64,000 nt of DNA from the NCBI GenBank assembly GCA_005656395.1, contig SRSI01000079.1:2046001-2110000 (forward strand), read 5' to 3'. This DNA comes from Strongyloides papillosus. Lineage: Eukaryota > Nematoda > Chromadorea > Rhabditida > Strongyloididae. Positions 1-11,140 of this stretch are shown in pieces (positions within the stretch are counted from its first letter, which is position 1; every line of letters starts with the position of its first letter). The position numbers and the translations under genes were made by a program. Below the pieces are notes generated by a model. The model was not told the origin of the DNA and did no database searches. It saw nothing but the letters and a program-made list of their open reading frames with translations.

Positions 1-839
1 ATTCTCCTAATTATTAATCATGCTTCTAGTGTTCATTGTAAAGAAAGAATTTTTATTTAATACTCTAAAAGATACAATAAATGGTACATAACAAGTTAAC
101 CTACAGAGCTTGTTAACCAGTTATTTTACCAGGGTTAGTAAGTAGAATAAATGATTGACAAGCTCTGTCAATGTTCTTTTATATTCTTATTTAACGATGA
201 CACTGACGGTGTCATGACCTAACAAGTAATATATCTGTTTTTACAATGAATACTGTTTTTAAGTGATGTTTTATTCTTTTTAAATATTATTGCATTTTTT
301 ATATTAATTTAATCTACTTTTCAACAAAAATATTTATAAATTAACAAAATTCAAGGACGTGAGGGATTTTTAAAACTTTAAAGTGATTAAAAGTAGTTTT
401 TTTAAACAATAAGTATTTATTTTGTTATCTTAATAATTATAAAAATTTTTAAATAACTATTATTCACAATTTTATTGAATTATATTATGCAAACTACGAA
501 AGAAATGTTTCAAAAAATTGTACAAGTCTAAAATAATAATATCCATATTTTATTACTTTTAATGTATAATTATCGTCTATAACAATCATAATTAATTAGT
601 TTTATCATTCTGAAAATTTTTATAGTAGTTAAAGTTCACATTTATAATATTTTTCTTTATTTTTGAATCTTTCTTAAGTCATTCTTAAAAATCATAGGGG
701 TTTCACTTTATCACTAGTATTTTTAAAAAGATTCATATACATTTTTATAAAAAATATATATCAATTTACAAATATAAGTATGTATTTTGCATTGATTATA
801 CATAATTTCTTATAAAAAAACAACCATACAATTTAAAAA
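1..839. other. AT-rich non-coding stretch with short palindromes
   Basis: No supportable gene. A perfect 7-bp hairpin (ATGACAC, 5-nt loop, GTGTCAT) lies at 197-215. A near-match inverted pair around TTCATTGTAAA lies near 32-44 and 239-249. Together they could mark a roughly 220-bp MITE-like insertion, but no target duplication is clear. The rest is AT-rich simple sequence. Confidence 0.4.
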
Positions 840-1115
840 ATGTATAGTAAATGTCGTTTGGAAATGTCTATGCATTTCATACAAAAATGTATAACAAGTA
901 ATAAAAAAAAGTATGAATGTCGTTTCGAATGTATGTACATTTTTAAAAAAATGCTATAAAATTTCGAAAAATGTTTGCTACTTTCTTTAGGATATGTCTA
1001 TACATTTTTTATAAAAATATATAGCAATTTATAAAAGAAGGTATATTTGTCGTTTTGACTGTATGTACATTTTTTTTAAAAAAGTCATACATTTTACGAA
1101 AAATGTATGGCATTT
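840..1115. repeat. Degenerate ~65-bp tandem repeat, four units
   Basis: Four diverged units of about 65 bp follow one another. Units 1 and 3 share a core like ATGTCTATGCATTT followed by AAAATGTATAGCAA. Units 2 and 4 share GTCGTTTNGAATGTATGTAC followed by a poly-T/A tract and CGAAAAATGT. The alternation suggests a higher-order period near 130 bp. No coding potential is seen. Confidence 0.65.
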
Positions 1116-1116
1116 C

Positions 1117-1395
1117 TTAAAAAATTGATACATATTTTATATATATAATGTGGGTCCAATTAACAATAAGATAATTGGTAGTCGAAATAACAGAATTCTG
1201 CACTATAATCCTTGATTGCACAATTTCTGTCAAAACGACAGTTTTAAATTTTGAGTGTATATCTCGCTTTGCAATTTCATCTCCACAGTTCATCTTAATA
1301 TATTCTTCGATTGAAAGTTCGTTGGTTTCATTAAATTTAATTAATAATATATTAATAAGCAATATAAATACAAAAATTTCTGTAATACTTTTCAC
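1117..1395 (-). CDS. Possible small secreted protein or exon fragment
   Basis: An open frame of 92 codons begins MKSITEIFVFILLINILL, which looks like a hydrophobic signal sequence, and continues with a charged stretch carrying one cysteine (MNCGDE). No family is recognised. The composition after the hydrophobic start is more protein-like than random AT-rich frames nearby, but the C-terminal part (about residue 75 on) reads like intron or intergenic sequence. It could be the first exon of a longer or decayed gene, or chance. Confidence 0.25.
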   Translation of the reverse strand: MKSITEIFVFILLINILLIKFNETNELSIEEYIKMNCGDEIAKRDIHSKFKTVVLTEIVQSRIIVQNSVISTTNYLIVNWTHIIYIKYVSIF

Positions 1396-1634
1396 ATTGA
1401 AAATTGTATGTTAAAATGTAAATTTTTTTTTTATAGTTTAAAATATTTATTTTTTATCAAAAATGTATTCAATCCAACTTCAACATTGATATTAACCGTG
1501 ATATTAATCAAATAAATTTACGATTTTGTAACAATATTGTTAAACGTTAGTAACACACAGTAAAAATAAAATAACACTTTATAACTTATAAAAAACAAAA
1601 AGGAATGGAAATAAAGAGGCAACAATAAGTTTAT

Positions 1635-2146
1635 ATATCTTTAATGTAATCGTTATTTAGTAATCTAACATTTTCCTGTAGTTTTGGCTTCGTTAAATCA
1701 TTAGCTAACATATTTTCTTTAGGAATATATAGAATTTTAATATCAAGTTTGTCTATTCTTTCTTTTAATCATAATGGTGAAATACGCATATGTTTAGCTT
1801 TAGTTTTAGAATAATTGTCTCTTTCCAAGCTCTTCACAACTGGTAAGCTGTCTGTATAAACAACGACGACTAGAAACATTGATAATTAATTGAATAATCT
1901 ATAGATTCAAGTTATATTTTAAAATAATTCAAACAGACCCACTAACTCACTTCCATACGTTGGTGCTATTACATAACTTACAGGGTAGCTCGCATATTTT
2001 TCCCCAGACATTTGGATATATATCTTTGCGCATAGACAAGCTACAAATATGGTATTATAATCATTTTGTAGCTCAGATACATACCATCTTAAATCTATAG
2101 ATTTCATAACGAAATACGGAATCTGGGGAGAGTTATGGACTTCCAA
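1635..2146 (-). pseudogene. Ty1/copia-like pol remnant (RNase H region)
   Basis: Read on the minus strand, about 1640-1870 translates to a segment with VVYTDSLPVVKSLE, then KAKHM, then ILYIPKENMLANDLTKPKL. This matches the pattern at the end of copia-type RNase H (DN/DS, KHI/KHM, yvPt..lADilTKpL). One in-frame stop interrupts it, after ISPL. Upstream on the minus strand, the frame at 1919-2146 ends APTYGSELVGLFELF, comparable to the SSTEAELVAL motif that precedes that block, with a frame break between the two. It is therefore a broken fragment with no ends seen. The family call rests on motif order; a domestic gene is unlikely. Confidence 0.55.
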
Positions 2147-2618
2147 GATTTAGGTGCATTTTTCAACTTTCATCAACTGTAACTTTTTTATTTGAAAAGA
2201 TATTCTCATGGTTAGGGTAGATTCTAATTATACAAAGTCTTTTGTACTAATTCCCAAAATTATATAAAAAGTGAAGTTAAGCAACTATGTTAAATTTTTA
2301 AATAAAAGAAAAAAATCGAGATTTTTTTCAAAATTTTGATGTTTTTGGAAAATAAAATTTTTACCAAGTAATTTTTAAAAATGTTTTATTGATATTCTAT
2401 TAGAGCAAGCAAAGCTCTATCGAATAAGTATATGACCATTCAGAGCGGTTGAAATTGAAAGAAGTTATTATTTGCCAAAGTTCTCTTTTTGACACTTTCA
2501 TTCAAAAATTAGAAAACAAATAATACTTTTCTCTACTTTTATAATATTCTAATAGCAATAGTAACACGACTTGTACATACTAGTTAACAGATTATTACTT
2601 ATTTATTCATACATTGTC
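2147..2618. other. Non-coding, repeat-derived
   Basis: No gene is seen. A segment around 2280-2400 resembles 9790-9900 (shared AACTATGTTAAATTTTTAAA followed by an A-rich tract), so part of it is dispersed repeat. A short palindrome (AGAGC, 7-nt loop, GCTCT) lies at about 2402-2418. Confidence 0.4.
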
Positions 2619-2620
2619 TA

Positions 2621-4127
2621 CACACAAAACCTAAACATGTCTTTTAGACCAATACGATTTATGTGAAAAAAAGGCCTATATTCGATAGTATTTTGGGGCC
2701 TAGGTTTTTTACCCGTTTTGCAAACACATTCTAGCTAATTTTGCATGCACATTCTATCTTATTTTGCATATCCAAAACGAGTTAGAATGTGTGCTCAAAA
2801 TGAAGTAGAATATACATACAAGATGAGCTAGAATGTAGTATATGGTTTATCCCCAATTTGTAAGTTTCATAGTTTTATAATTATTATAATTAATTAAAAG
2901 ATTTTAAAAACTTTTTTTCGATAAACTAAAAAAGATATTGATTCTTTATCAATAGAATATAATATTTTTACTTAATATAAAATAGTAACAAAATGAACAA
3001 AAATAAAAGTTTGGTATTTTTAAAATTTCATTTTAATTTTCTTGTTAAAAATATTTAAACCAAACAAAATAATGAAAAATATTTTATTATTTAAATAATA
3101 AACTCTTAAATAAATAATTCTTTTTACAATGTCTACAAAAAAATCACATTATTTGTGGTACACTCTTGATTTTCTTCAATCAACTAACAATTAAGAGTTT
3201 CCTAGTGATTTTTTAAAATTTCATACACATAAAATCACCATCTAAAACTGCTAATAATCATAATTCTTACTCTATAAGATAATCATGCAACATTTAATGC
3301 CGAAAATTGTTGTAGTAATAAGTGGTTGTAAAATTTCTTTTATGTTAACATATTATGATGTTAGTGTTGTATCAATATAAAAAGTTCAAAATGTTATTAT
3401 TTTAATAAGATCACTAATTAAAACTAAGAATTTTAGATTTCACAGTAATATGTGGTCCATCGCGTTTATTTCAAGTTAAACTTTAAAAGGATGTCTAATT
3501 TGGCAAGAGACTTTAACAGACTCGTATAATATTTAATAAATATTATTATACTTGATAATTACTAGATCTTTAAGACTAATAAAATAAATTTTACTGTTCA
3601 AAAATAAATGTAATAATATAAAAATACGTGTAAGTATGTGTTATTAAAAACTAATGCCGTTATTTCTTCTCTTATTATCTGTATTTATTATTACCTTTTT
3701 GTATCAACTTTCAAATTTGTGTAAAAACATTAATAAATTTGTGAAATAGTATAAAATGGGTAAATAAACAAATAAAAATTTTTAATAACTTTAAAAACAG
3801 GGTCAATCACTAAAAAACTTGGAAGTCTAAAAAACATTTAAGATAGATAAAACTACAGGCTAAATTTAAGCTCATTTTGCATATACAAAATGAGGTGGAA
3901 ATGTATATGCAAAACAAATTTCAATGTATGAACAAAATGATCTAAAAATATGTATGCAAAATTTGTACAACTATAGCATAAAAAATGACTTAGAATGTAG
4001 ACGTAAAATAGGAAAGAATGTAACCTGTTGCTTACGCCATTTTGGATGGTCGGTTATTTTAACATCACCTGCATTTTGTAGCATTCTGAGCATTTTTAGT
4101 CAAAAAGACATGTTTAGGTTTTGTGTG
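2621..4127. mobile_element. TA-flanked inverted-repeat element (MITE-like)
   Basis: Terminal inverted repeats are perfect over 27 bp if the flanking TA is included: 2619-2645 against 4103-4129 (left end TACACACAAAACC...). The TA on each side fits a TA target duplication as in Tc1/mariner elements. Inside each end are several copies of a roughly 23-bp subterminal motif of the type AAAATGAGNTAGAATGTATA, in opposite orientations: 2725-2845 on the left and 3865-4020 on the right. No transposase-like reading frame is visible in the 1.5 kb, so it appears non-autonomous. Confidence 0.7.
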
Positions 4128-4216
4128 TAAAAAAGAGAGATATGCTTTGTCACTCAAACTTTAGAAAAAAATAATTTTTTAAATATTTTTACACTATTTA
4201 CTATCATTTTATACTA

Positions 4217-6710
4217 CCAGTCTTAGACCCGCCTTCGGCAAGTCATAGCTGGTCCGCAGAGCAAAATTTTTATTAAAGCATTTTTATACTAAATTGTTAA
4301 TCAAAGTATGTGTATAAAATTGTTTCATTAAATTATATATTTCTGAAGATATAAGATAACCGAAAATACATTGTTATAAAATATGAAATATTTCTGAGTT
4401 TGAGAATCATTTTACAATGTTTACATTTATGTAAACTGTTTAGTTAAATAAAAAATTTACCAACCAAAAATAATTTTATTTATATCCAAAAAGTGGATAA
4501 AAATGAACATTTGAATCATTCCAAGTAATAGTTTAAGTGACTTTCTATTATATTATTTAAATTAGTATAATTTAATATCATTGCTCTATTAACTACATAT
4601 TTACCTTAATTTTACAAAAAATAAAAAAACAAAAAAATTAATACCTAAAATAACTTCTTTTGTTTTTAAGCTACAAACTTCCTTAATGTTTTTATTTTTT
4701 ATGTAAGACTTTGTTCTATGTACTAAATTTAGTTTAACTTTTTTTAAACAACTCTGGATAAAATTAAAATGTTAGAAAATTTTAATTTTTACTAAAAAAA
4801 TGTTCATCATCATTTGATCTATTACTTGATTCATTTTTTATTAATATTTTTTATGTTATGTTATTTTCTTATTTCTAAATTGTATTTTTCAAATGCGTCA
4901 TAAACCATAAAATTTCATCAACTTTGAAAAGAGTTATTTATGATAAAAACTATAAAAAAATGTATCGAAAAAGTCGTGTTTTTTAAAAATAACTTGATCA
5001 ATTGTAAGTCAAACATTTTGAGATATATTTTCCGAACTAATTTAGAACAAAACACATGTAATAAATGTTTAACCGCAAAATTTGATCAAGTTTGAAAAGG
5101 ATCATGTCTGGAACAAAATTGATTTTTACAAAAAAAAAACAAAAAAATGCAAGAAAAAATACACTAAAATTGGCATAAATCATTTTGTAGATAAGCTATA
5201 AACTTTTGCAATAGTTTCGTTTTTACAGATAGATTTAGATCTATTTAAAAAAAAATTATGTTTACTTTATTTTTTCAAGTGTGCATTTAGTAATAACTAT
5301 TGAACATTTTAATTTTCATAAAAAAATAGTCATCATTTATTACCCATAACTTTGCCGATTTTTTTATCAATGTTAATGCTGTTGTGTTTTTCCCTTATTC
5401 CTGACTTGTACCTTTCAAATAAGTCATAAAACATAAAACTTTATTTACTTTTTTAAAAGTTATTTGAAAGACATAACTACACAAAAAAGTGACTAAAAGC
5501 TGGTGTTTTTTAAAAATAACATGGCTTATTACGAACCAATATTTTCAAAGACCGTTTTCCCCACTAAGTTAGAAAAAAATACATCTAATGACTACTTGAT
5601 CATAAAAATTAATTAAGTTTGAAGAATGTTATGTCAATCACAAAATTGGTTTTTGTGAAAAAGATGAAGATAAAGCGGGAAAATTGACACCTAAATAAGT
5701 GTAACTCTTTATATTGTTAATGAATATAATTCGTTGTATTTTATTTTTCAAGTTAGACATAGATCTATATAATACTTTGCATTTATTTATTTTAAACAAC
5801 TTTTCATTTAGAATACAGCATTAAAAAATATTTCTTTTTATTTAAAAAATGGTAACTATTCTTGGGTCCATAACTTAGCCAGTTTTTTATGTATTTCTAT
5901 CGTATTGTGTTTCTCCAGGATTCCAGATATAAATTCGTTTAGTAATTAAAAACAATTTATTTTATTAACTTTCAAGAAAGTTATTCTTTGCACAAAACTA
6001 TGCAAACAATTGTCCAAGAATGTGATATTTTTTAAACATAACTTAGCCATTTATGAACTAAAAGTTTTAAGACCCATTTTCCGCACTAAGTTAAAATATA
6101 AAACATATAATCATTACTTAACCATAAAAATTGATTAAGTTTGAAGAAAGTTATGCTGAAGACAAAATTGATTTTTTGTGAAAAAAATGAAAAAAAGGCG
6201 AAAACGTTGACATTCAAATTAATGTAACTTCTTTCTGTGTTAACCTACAGACTTCGTTAGATACTTGTTTTTTAACTTAGACTTAGGTTTATATAACAGA
6301 TACTATTTTATTTTATTTCATCAAGTTTTGACTAAGTTATAGCTATTTAACTTTTCAATCATTTTTTAAAAATGGTCACCACTCTTTGGACCATAACTCG
6401 GCCAATTTTTAATACAATTCAATGGGATTGTGTTTCCCCCCTATTCTGGTAGTAGACCTTTCGAATGGTATATAAATCATTTTATATTATATATTTTGAA
6501 ATAACGTTTACCCCTGGTCAAATGTAATGCTAAAAAAGGCCAAAAAAACGGTGTTTTTTAAAGATAACTTGGCCAAAAATTTTTAAAACTGATCCAGTCC
6601 CTCTAGTTAGAAAAAAACACATCTTTTGGCTATTTACTTATAAAAATCGGTTAGATTTGAGAGGAGTTATAAGAGGGACAATTTTTTTCCTTATTTCTTT
6701 TTGTTATAGA
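4217..6710 (-). mobile_element. Non-autonomous Helitron-like element, complete copy
   Basis: On the minus strand the element starts TCTATAACAAAAAGAAATAA at 6710 and ends CTGG at 4217-4220, with host A before and host T after, as expected for Helitrons. A hairpin (8-bp arms with two G-U or mismatch positions, loop TTC) sits at 4226-4244, just inside the 3' end. The body contains about four degenerate tandem units of roughly 520 bp with recurrent phrases such as ATAACTTGGCC and AAAATTGATTTTT. No Rep or helicase coding sequence is visible. The same 5' and 3' ends occur in the 24678-26897 copy. Confidence 0.8.
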
Positions 6711-7378
6711 TTATTTTACTGTTTAACATATCTAAATTATGTCGAAGAAAAATTACTAGGTATGAAAGATAGATGACGCAAAATATACAAAGATGGCGCA
6801 AATTGGTCAAAAAGATGTGGCAAATTGTCATAAATATAGCATATTTAATGTAGTTGACTGTCAAATTCCATTTTCCTGTTATTAAAATTAAATTTTCAGA
6901 TAAATTGCAATTAAAAATAATGAAGTAATCGAAATATTTTATCAAAATAATTTTACAAAGTTGCGATTATATAAAAGTATAAAAATATTTTTATTATTTA
7001 CTTAGTTAGAAAAATTACTTTCCATTTGTTATGTTTTAGGGAAATTTTTACTGGTTTATTTCGTTATAACGTAGCGGATTTAAAAATAACACCAGATTAA
7101 GGGTAAGTATTTATTAAAGATAAAAAAAATTTAAATACAATAAAATATAATTATTTATTACAAACACATATTGCCGAGATAATTAACTCTAGCATTTTAA
7201 AGATAAACTTTTTCTTTTATATCAATGTGGACGGACTGTAATTTGTAAAATTTTCCGCCTTATTTCGGTTTATTAAAATATAAACATTGGAATATTATAT
7301 AAAAAATGGCATATAAAAAATGTCATGCGATAAATTAATATTATATTAAAATGACTAAATAAGAAATATTCTTATTTT
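6711..7378. other. Non-coding stretch
   Basis: AT-rich sequence between the Helitron-like element and the small secreted-protein gene. The only long frame (minus, 6691-6945) overlaps the element end and has no protein-like features. It is 3' to the minus-strand gene that follows. Confidence 0.4.
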
Positions 7379-7910
7379 TTATCCACCAATTAATTTAGAA
7401 TGACTGAACAAATCATGAAGCAATTTACCAAATTCATCATCGCTCATCCCTTCTTCTTTATTTGGATCGAGTTTTTCAAAATCACAAATATAATCCGACT
7501 CTTTATCCTTTCGCAATTTACACTCTTTTGGGAATCTTTTTACAATTGTTACTACTTGATGACTATAAGAATATGCAACATAATGAGCTAGAAACATATA
7601 AATGATTTTTTTTCTATACTTTTTTACCTTTTTTTTCGTCTATGACGTCAATTGGAAAATTTCCTTCAATAATAATTTTCTCATCACATCTACCAGTTAC
7701 ATTACGATAAGGATAAGGATGGGTAGAGTCTCCTATAGAAGCTGTAACATTTACTTTAATGTATAAAAGTTTACGATCTAGACTAAATGGGTTAAAACAT
7801 TTAGGTGTTCCACGGATTTTAAGGTTTATTCTATTTTTTCCGGCTTTACTTTTAACAATATTAGATATAGAAAAAATTATTAATATTGTTAATGTTTTTA
7901 AAACTTTCAT
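7379..7910 (-). CDS. Small secreted protein, two exons, unknown family
   Basis: Exon 1 is 7628-7910 and exon 2 is 7379-7587, separated by a 40-nt intron (7588-7627, GT..AG, phase 1). The product is 163 aa. It begins MKVLKTLTILIIFSISNIVKS, a signal peptide with likely cleavage near residue 21, and carries four cysteines (PKCF, GRCD, KECK, YICD), two possible N-glycosylation sites (NVT twice), and an acidic/lysine-rich C-terminal region before SKLIGG. I do not recognise the family; size and layout resemble the many small secreted nematode proteins. The matching splice phase joining two cysteine-bearing halves supports a real gene. It stands alone among mobile elements. Confidence 0.7.
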
Positions 7911-8028
7911 TTTTGAATATTTTGCTTTGATATTTTAAAAGTAAAAATTCCTTAAATACTAAAAATTACCATGAAAAATGATTGGAAAATAAATATTTAA
8001 TTGTTAAAGAATCAAAAAACAACAAATA

Positions 8029-8679
8029 CAGGGTATTTCAAATAGGCGTGTCTTTTTTTAAATTTTTATAACGTCTTTCATTTTTTACCGATTTTAATAA
8101 ATTGTTTTTTAATCTGTAATTAAAACTTCGGAATTTTATTACAAAAAATTTGTTTCAATTTTTTTGATTTCTTTGCTGAAAAAATTGTACTCAATTACGA
8201 TAAACATCTATTTAAAATTTTTTAAGATTTTATTAAATTTTTTATTTAAAAAAAGACTTAAAATGGCTTTTTTAGTACAAAGCATAACTTAAGTTTTTTT
8301 TCATAATTTAAAAAAACTTTTCAACAGAACTTTTTTATCACCGTTTGTCATTTCAAAGACCGTTTTAATTTTTTCTTTCAAATCATCCTTAGTTTCAATT
8401 TGTATGCTGTAGGTAAACGATTTGGCATAAGCTCAAAAGAAAAAATCCATTATAGATAAATCAAATGATCTTGGAAGCCATACTAAAAGTGCTTGTTTTT
8501 TAAACTATACATTATTTCAAAATAAAGTTTTATGCCTAAATGTGGCTGTTCTTTAAATATTTTTACGGAAAATAAAACTCCAAAGTCTTAGCTAAAAATT
8601 AAAAAAATTATTAAAATCGGTCAAGAATAAAAGAAATTATGTAAGTTTTCAAAAGATTACACCTATTTGATACACTATG
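8029..8679 (-). mobile_element. Decayed mariner-type element with transposase remnant
   Basis: Imperfect terminal inverted repeats of roughly 100 bp start at 8029 (CAGGGTATTTCAAATAGG) and 8679 (reverse complement CATAGTGTATCAAATAGG), each flanked by TA. On the minus strand near 8345-8500 a translated segment reads WLPRSFDLSIMDFFF, a stop, then AYAKSFTYSIQIETKDDLKE. This matches the C-terminal DDE region of mariner-type transposases (WPPRSPDLSPLDFFLWGYLK); the conserved Trp has become TGA. At 651 bp it is far shorter than a full element, so it is an internally deleted, inactive copy. Confidence 0.75.
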
Positions 8680-8680
8680 T

Positions 8681-9480
8681 ATTTGACATTTTGAAGTAAA
8701 ATAACTTTTATTTAATTTGATATTTTTTATAATATTATGCTAATCTTAGAGTTTAGATTATTTTTTTATAATATTTTATGAAGTACGTTTTTATATGTCG
8801 ATTTCCTGTAAAGTTATAAACGTTTTAACAAAAATCATTCCTTCAAACTTTTTACTAGTAACAAAATGTTTAGAAATTTAAAAATTTTATGGAAGTAATA
8901 ATGAAAAGTAATAATTATTAAACCACGTAGACTATTATCGATTAATTAAAACATTATTTTGGTATTTGCACTTCTTTAAATAAAAATATTTTAAACTTAT
9001 TTTTTAATATAGACAAAAAGCATAACCTTTTATAACTTTTCTTTAGTTTGATTTTTAAAGACATTGTAAAAAAAATTCGGGCTTTCAGATGAATATAATT
9101 TTATATAAAAATCAAATTTATAGTAATTCAAATAATTGAAAAATATTTAAAAACATACTGTTGTATCTCAACAAATGCTCTTTATGAAAGCATTTATAAT
9201 CTTACATAAATTTAAATTCTATACTCTAAAATGAACTGCAAAAAACAACTAAGATTTAAAATAAGAATGTGATAATAGAAAAATAGAAACTTTTTAATAA
9301 CTCTTTAATTATTGTTTTAATTTTTATGTATGATATAATTTAGATAGAATTAGTCGAAAATGAAAACAATTCAAATTTTTTTAGATTGAACAAGTTTATT
9401 GCATTTTACGCAAACTTGTATACCTTTTTTTATATGTTTACTAGTCTTTTTAAAATAGTTAACATATTAAAATGGTTCTA
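8681..9480 (+). repeat. Dispersed direct repeat, copy 1 (pairs with 11505-12540)
   Basis: From GACATTTTGAAGTAA onward, this sequence aligns by eye with 11510 onward over roughly 800 bp: shared TATTATG, AAAGTTNTNAAC, AAACCAC, TTTTNGTATTT and TTATAGTAATTCAAA landmarks in the same order. The second copy is interrupted by a solo LTR that is absent here. No reading frame is conserved between the copies, so it looks like old transposon-derived sequence. Confidence 0.65.
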
Positions 9481-9960
9481 TACAAAAAATAAAAATATGA
9501 GATGATCTGCGTTGAGGTTTTAAGATATTCGTATAAATAATTTTGCATATTTTTAGAATACAAATGTAGTGTTACGATTATTTTGTAGCAAAGATAACTT
9601 ATTATTGTTTTGCAGATTCTATAAAAAAGACTAGAATTTGAACAGAGTCATCGATTTTCAAAATTTAGACACTTTTTAAAAACTTTAAGTAGATGATACT
9701 TTTTTATATTATGTTTTAATGATTGTTGCTGATTATAAAAAAGAATTTTTCTCTCAATATTTCAAAAATGTTGTAAATATAGAAAGTTTCAATAACTATG
9801 TTAAATTTTTAAATATAAAAAAATATTAGGAATTTCGTCAAATTTTTTATGTTTTTTTAACAGTAATATTTTAATGAGATATTTTTTAAAAATATACTGC
9901 AATTATTATGACAGAGTAAATAAATATGTACTTAATCAATATAGTATCTTTTATAACGAT
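9480..9960 (-). repeat. Repeat copy related to the copia-like remnant
   Basis: Sequence around 9500-9740 resembles the 1950-2170 segment in the same orientation, and resembles 10560-11140 as the reverse complement: shared ACAAATNTNGTNTTANNAT, TTTTGTAG and AAAATTTAGNNNC blocks. It is likely a decayed fragment of the same coding repeat. The 9790-9900 part also matches 2280-2400. Confidence 0.45.
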
Positions 9961-10554
9961 TAAATTTACAAAATGTTATGATTAGTCAAATATTGATTAT
10001 TTTCATGATATTTCAAATAATTAGAGGAGGTGTGCAAATTTATTTCATTTTTGACATTAATAATGTTTTATTAACAAAAATATTTACGATATTATCTAAT
10101 CTTTGGTTATTAGCTTTTCGTATTTCAAACATAGAGTGTATGAAAATAAGATTAAATAAACAATACTTTAAAAAGATACGTAAAAATATTTTTTAAAGTA
10201 TAAGTAATAAAAGATATTACAGTTTATTAGGTAACAATAAGTAATATTATGTTAATTAACGCATGTAAGTAATTATAATAACATTCAGTTTAGTATTTTT
10301 TAAATGTTGAAAAATATATTTATATCTTACTTTTTTACCAAAAGAGTGGTAATGATGACTTTTGGCAAATTAAAATTTCTTAGAAATTTTCCATAATTAA
10401 TGATAATATATCTGTTGAGTAAAGCTTTGTTTACTGCATTAAAATACTATTATAACTTTTTAAAAATTTTCTAATAAAATTTTTTAAGAAGATTTACATT
10501 TTTTTTATGTTAAAGAATTAATCTAAATTATCCGACCTATATGTTCAATGATGT
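9960..10554. other. Non-coding stretch
   Basis: A 72-codon hydrophobic frame at 9978-10196 has no recognisable features and is probably chance in AT-rich DNA. Nothing else is seen. Confidence 0.35.
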
Positions 10555-11140
10555 TTTAAGAATAGATAGAAAAGAAGTTGCTTTTTAACAATAAGCAACA
10601 ATCATAGAAATATCTTTTTATATAAAAAGTCACACTAGTCGAAATTTAAAAAATGTACCTAAATTTTGAAAATCTGTAATACTGAATAGAATCAAGATTT
10701 CTTTATGAAACTTATAAAACTAGATTGGTATATACGTTAATTACAAAATTGTTATAATAATACATACGTAGTTCAAGAATGTAAGGAGTAGTACATACAA
10801 ATATCTGAAGATCTTACGTGGGCCACTTTGTGTAATTATAATATTTTAGGAGTATCTATAAAAGTAGTTGCTTTTTCATAATTACTAATAATTATTAAAA
10901 TATATTTTCGATATGGAAAAATTACCTTCTTTTAAAATCTAAAATTGTAGCTTAATTTTTATGATTCATAACTTCCACAGGATTCAGTTTCCTTTACGAA
11001 ATTTATAAAATTATAATTGTATGTATCTTGGATACAAAATTTTTATATTCCATATTTGTATGTTTAAAATAAGAAGAGTTATACACGCGAATATCTGAAA
11101 AGCCCTAAGCGAGTCACCTTATATATTAATATTTTTATAT
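10555..11140 (+). repeat. Two tandem ~300-bp units, decayed coding repeat
   Basis: Units at about 10555-10855 and 10860-11140 share AGTTGCTTTTT, GAAANTTATAAAA, ACAAAATT and AATATCTGAANA in order. Translated on the plus strand, unit 1 gives a stretch like FFMKLIKLDWYI, then LQNCYNN, then YIQISED. This parallels VMKSIDLRWYV, LQNDYNT and YIQMSGE from the minus-strand copia-like remnant at 1919-2146. The repeat therefore seems to derive from the same polyprotein region, inverted here. Confidence 0.45.

Noticed and set aside
6691..6945. 84-codon minus frame at the Helitron border
   Set aside because: It crosses the element boundary and shows no conserved features; likely chance in AT-rich DNA.
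9978..10196. 72-codon hydrophobic plus-strand frame
   Set aside because: Considered as a chemoreceptor fragment, but no motif, splice partner or flanking exon could be found.
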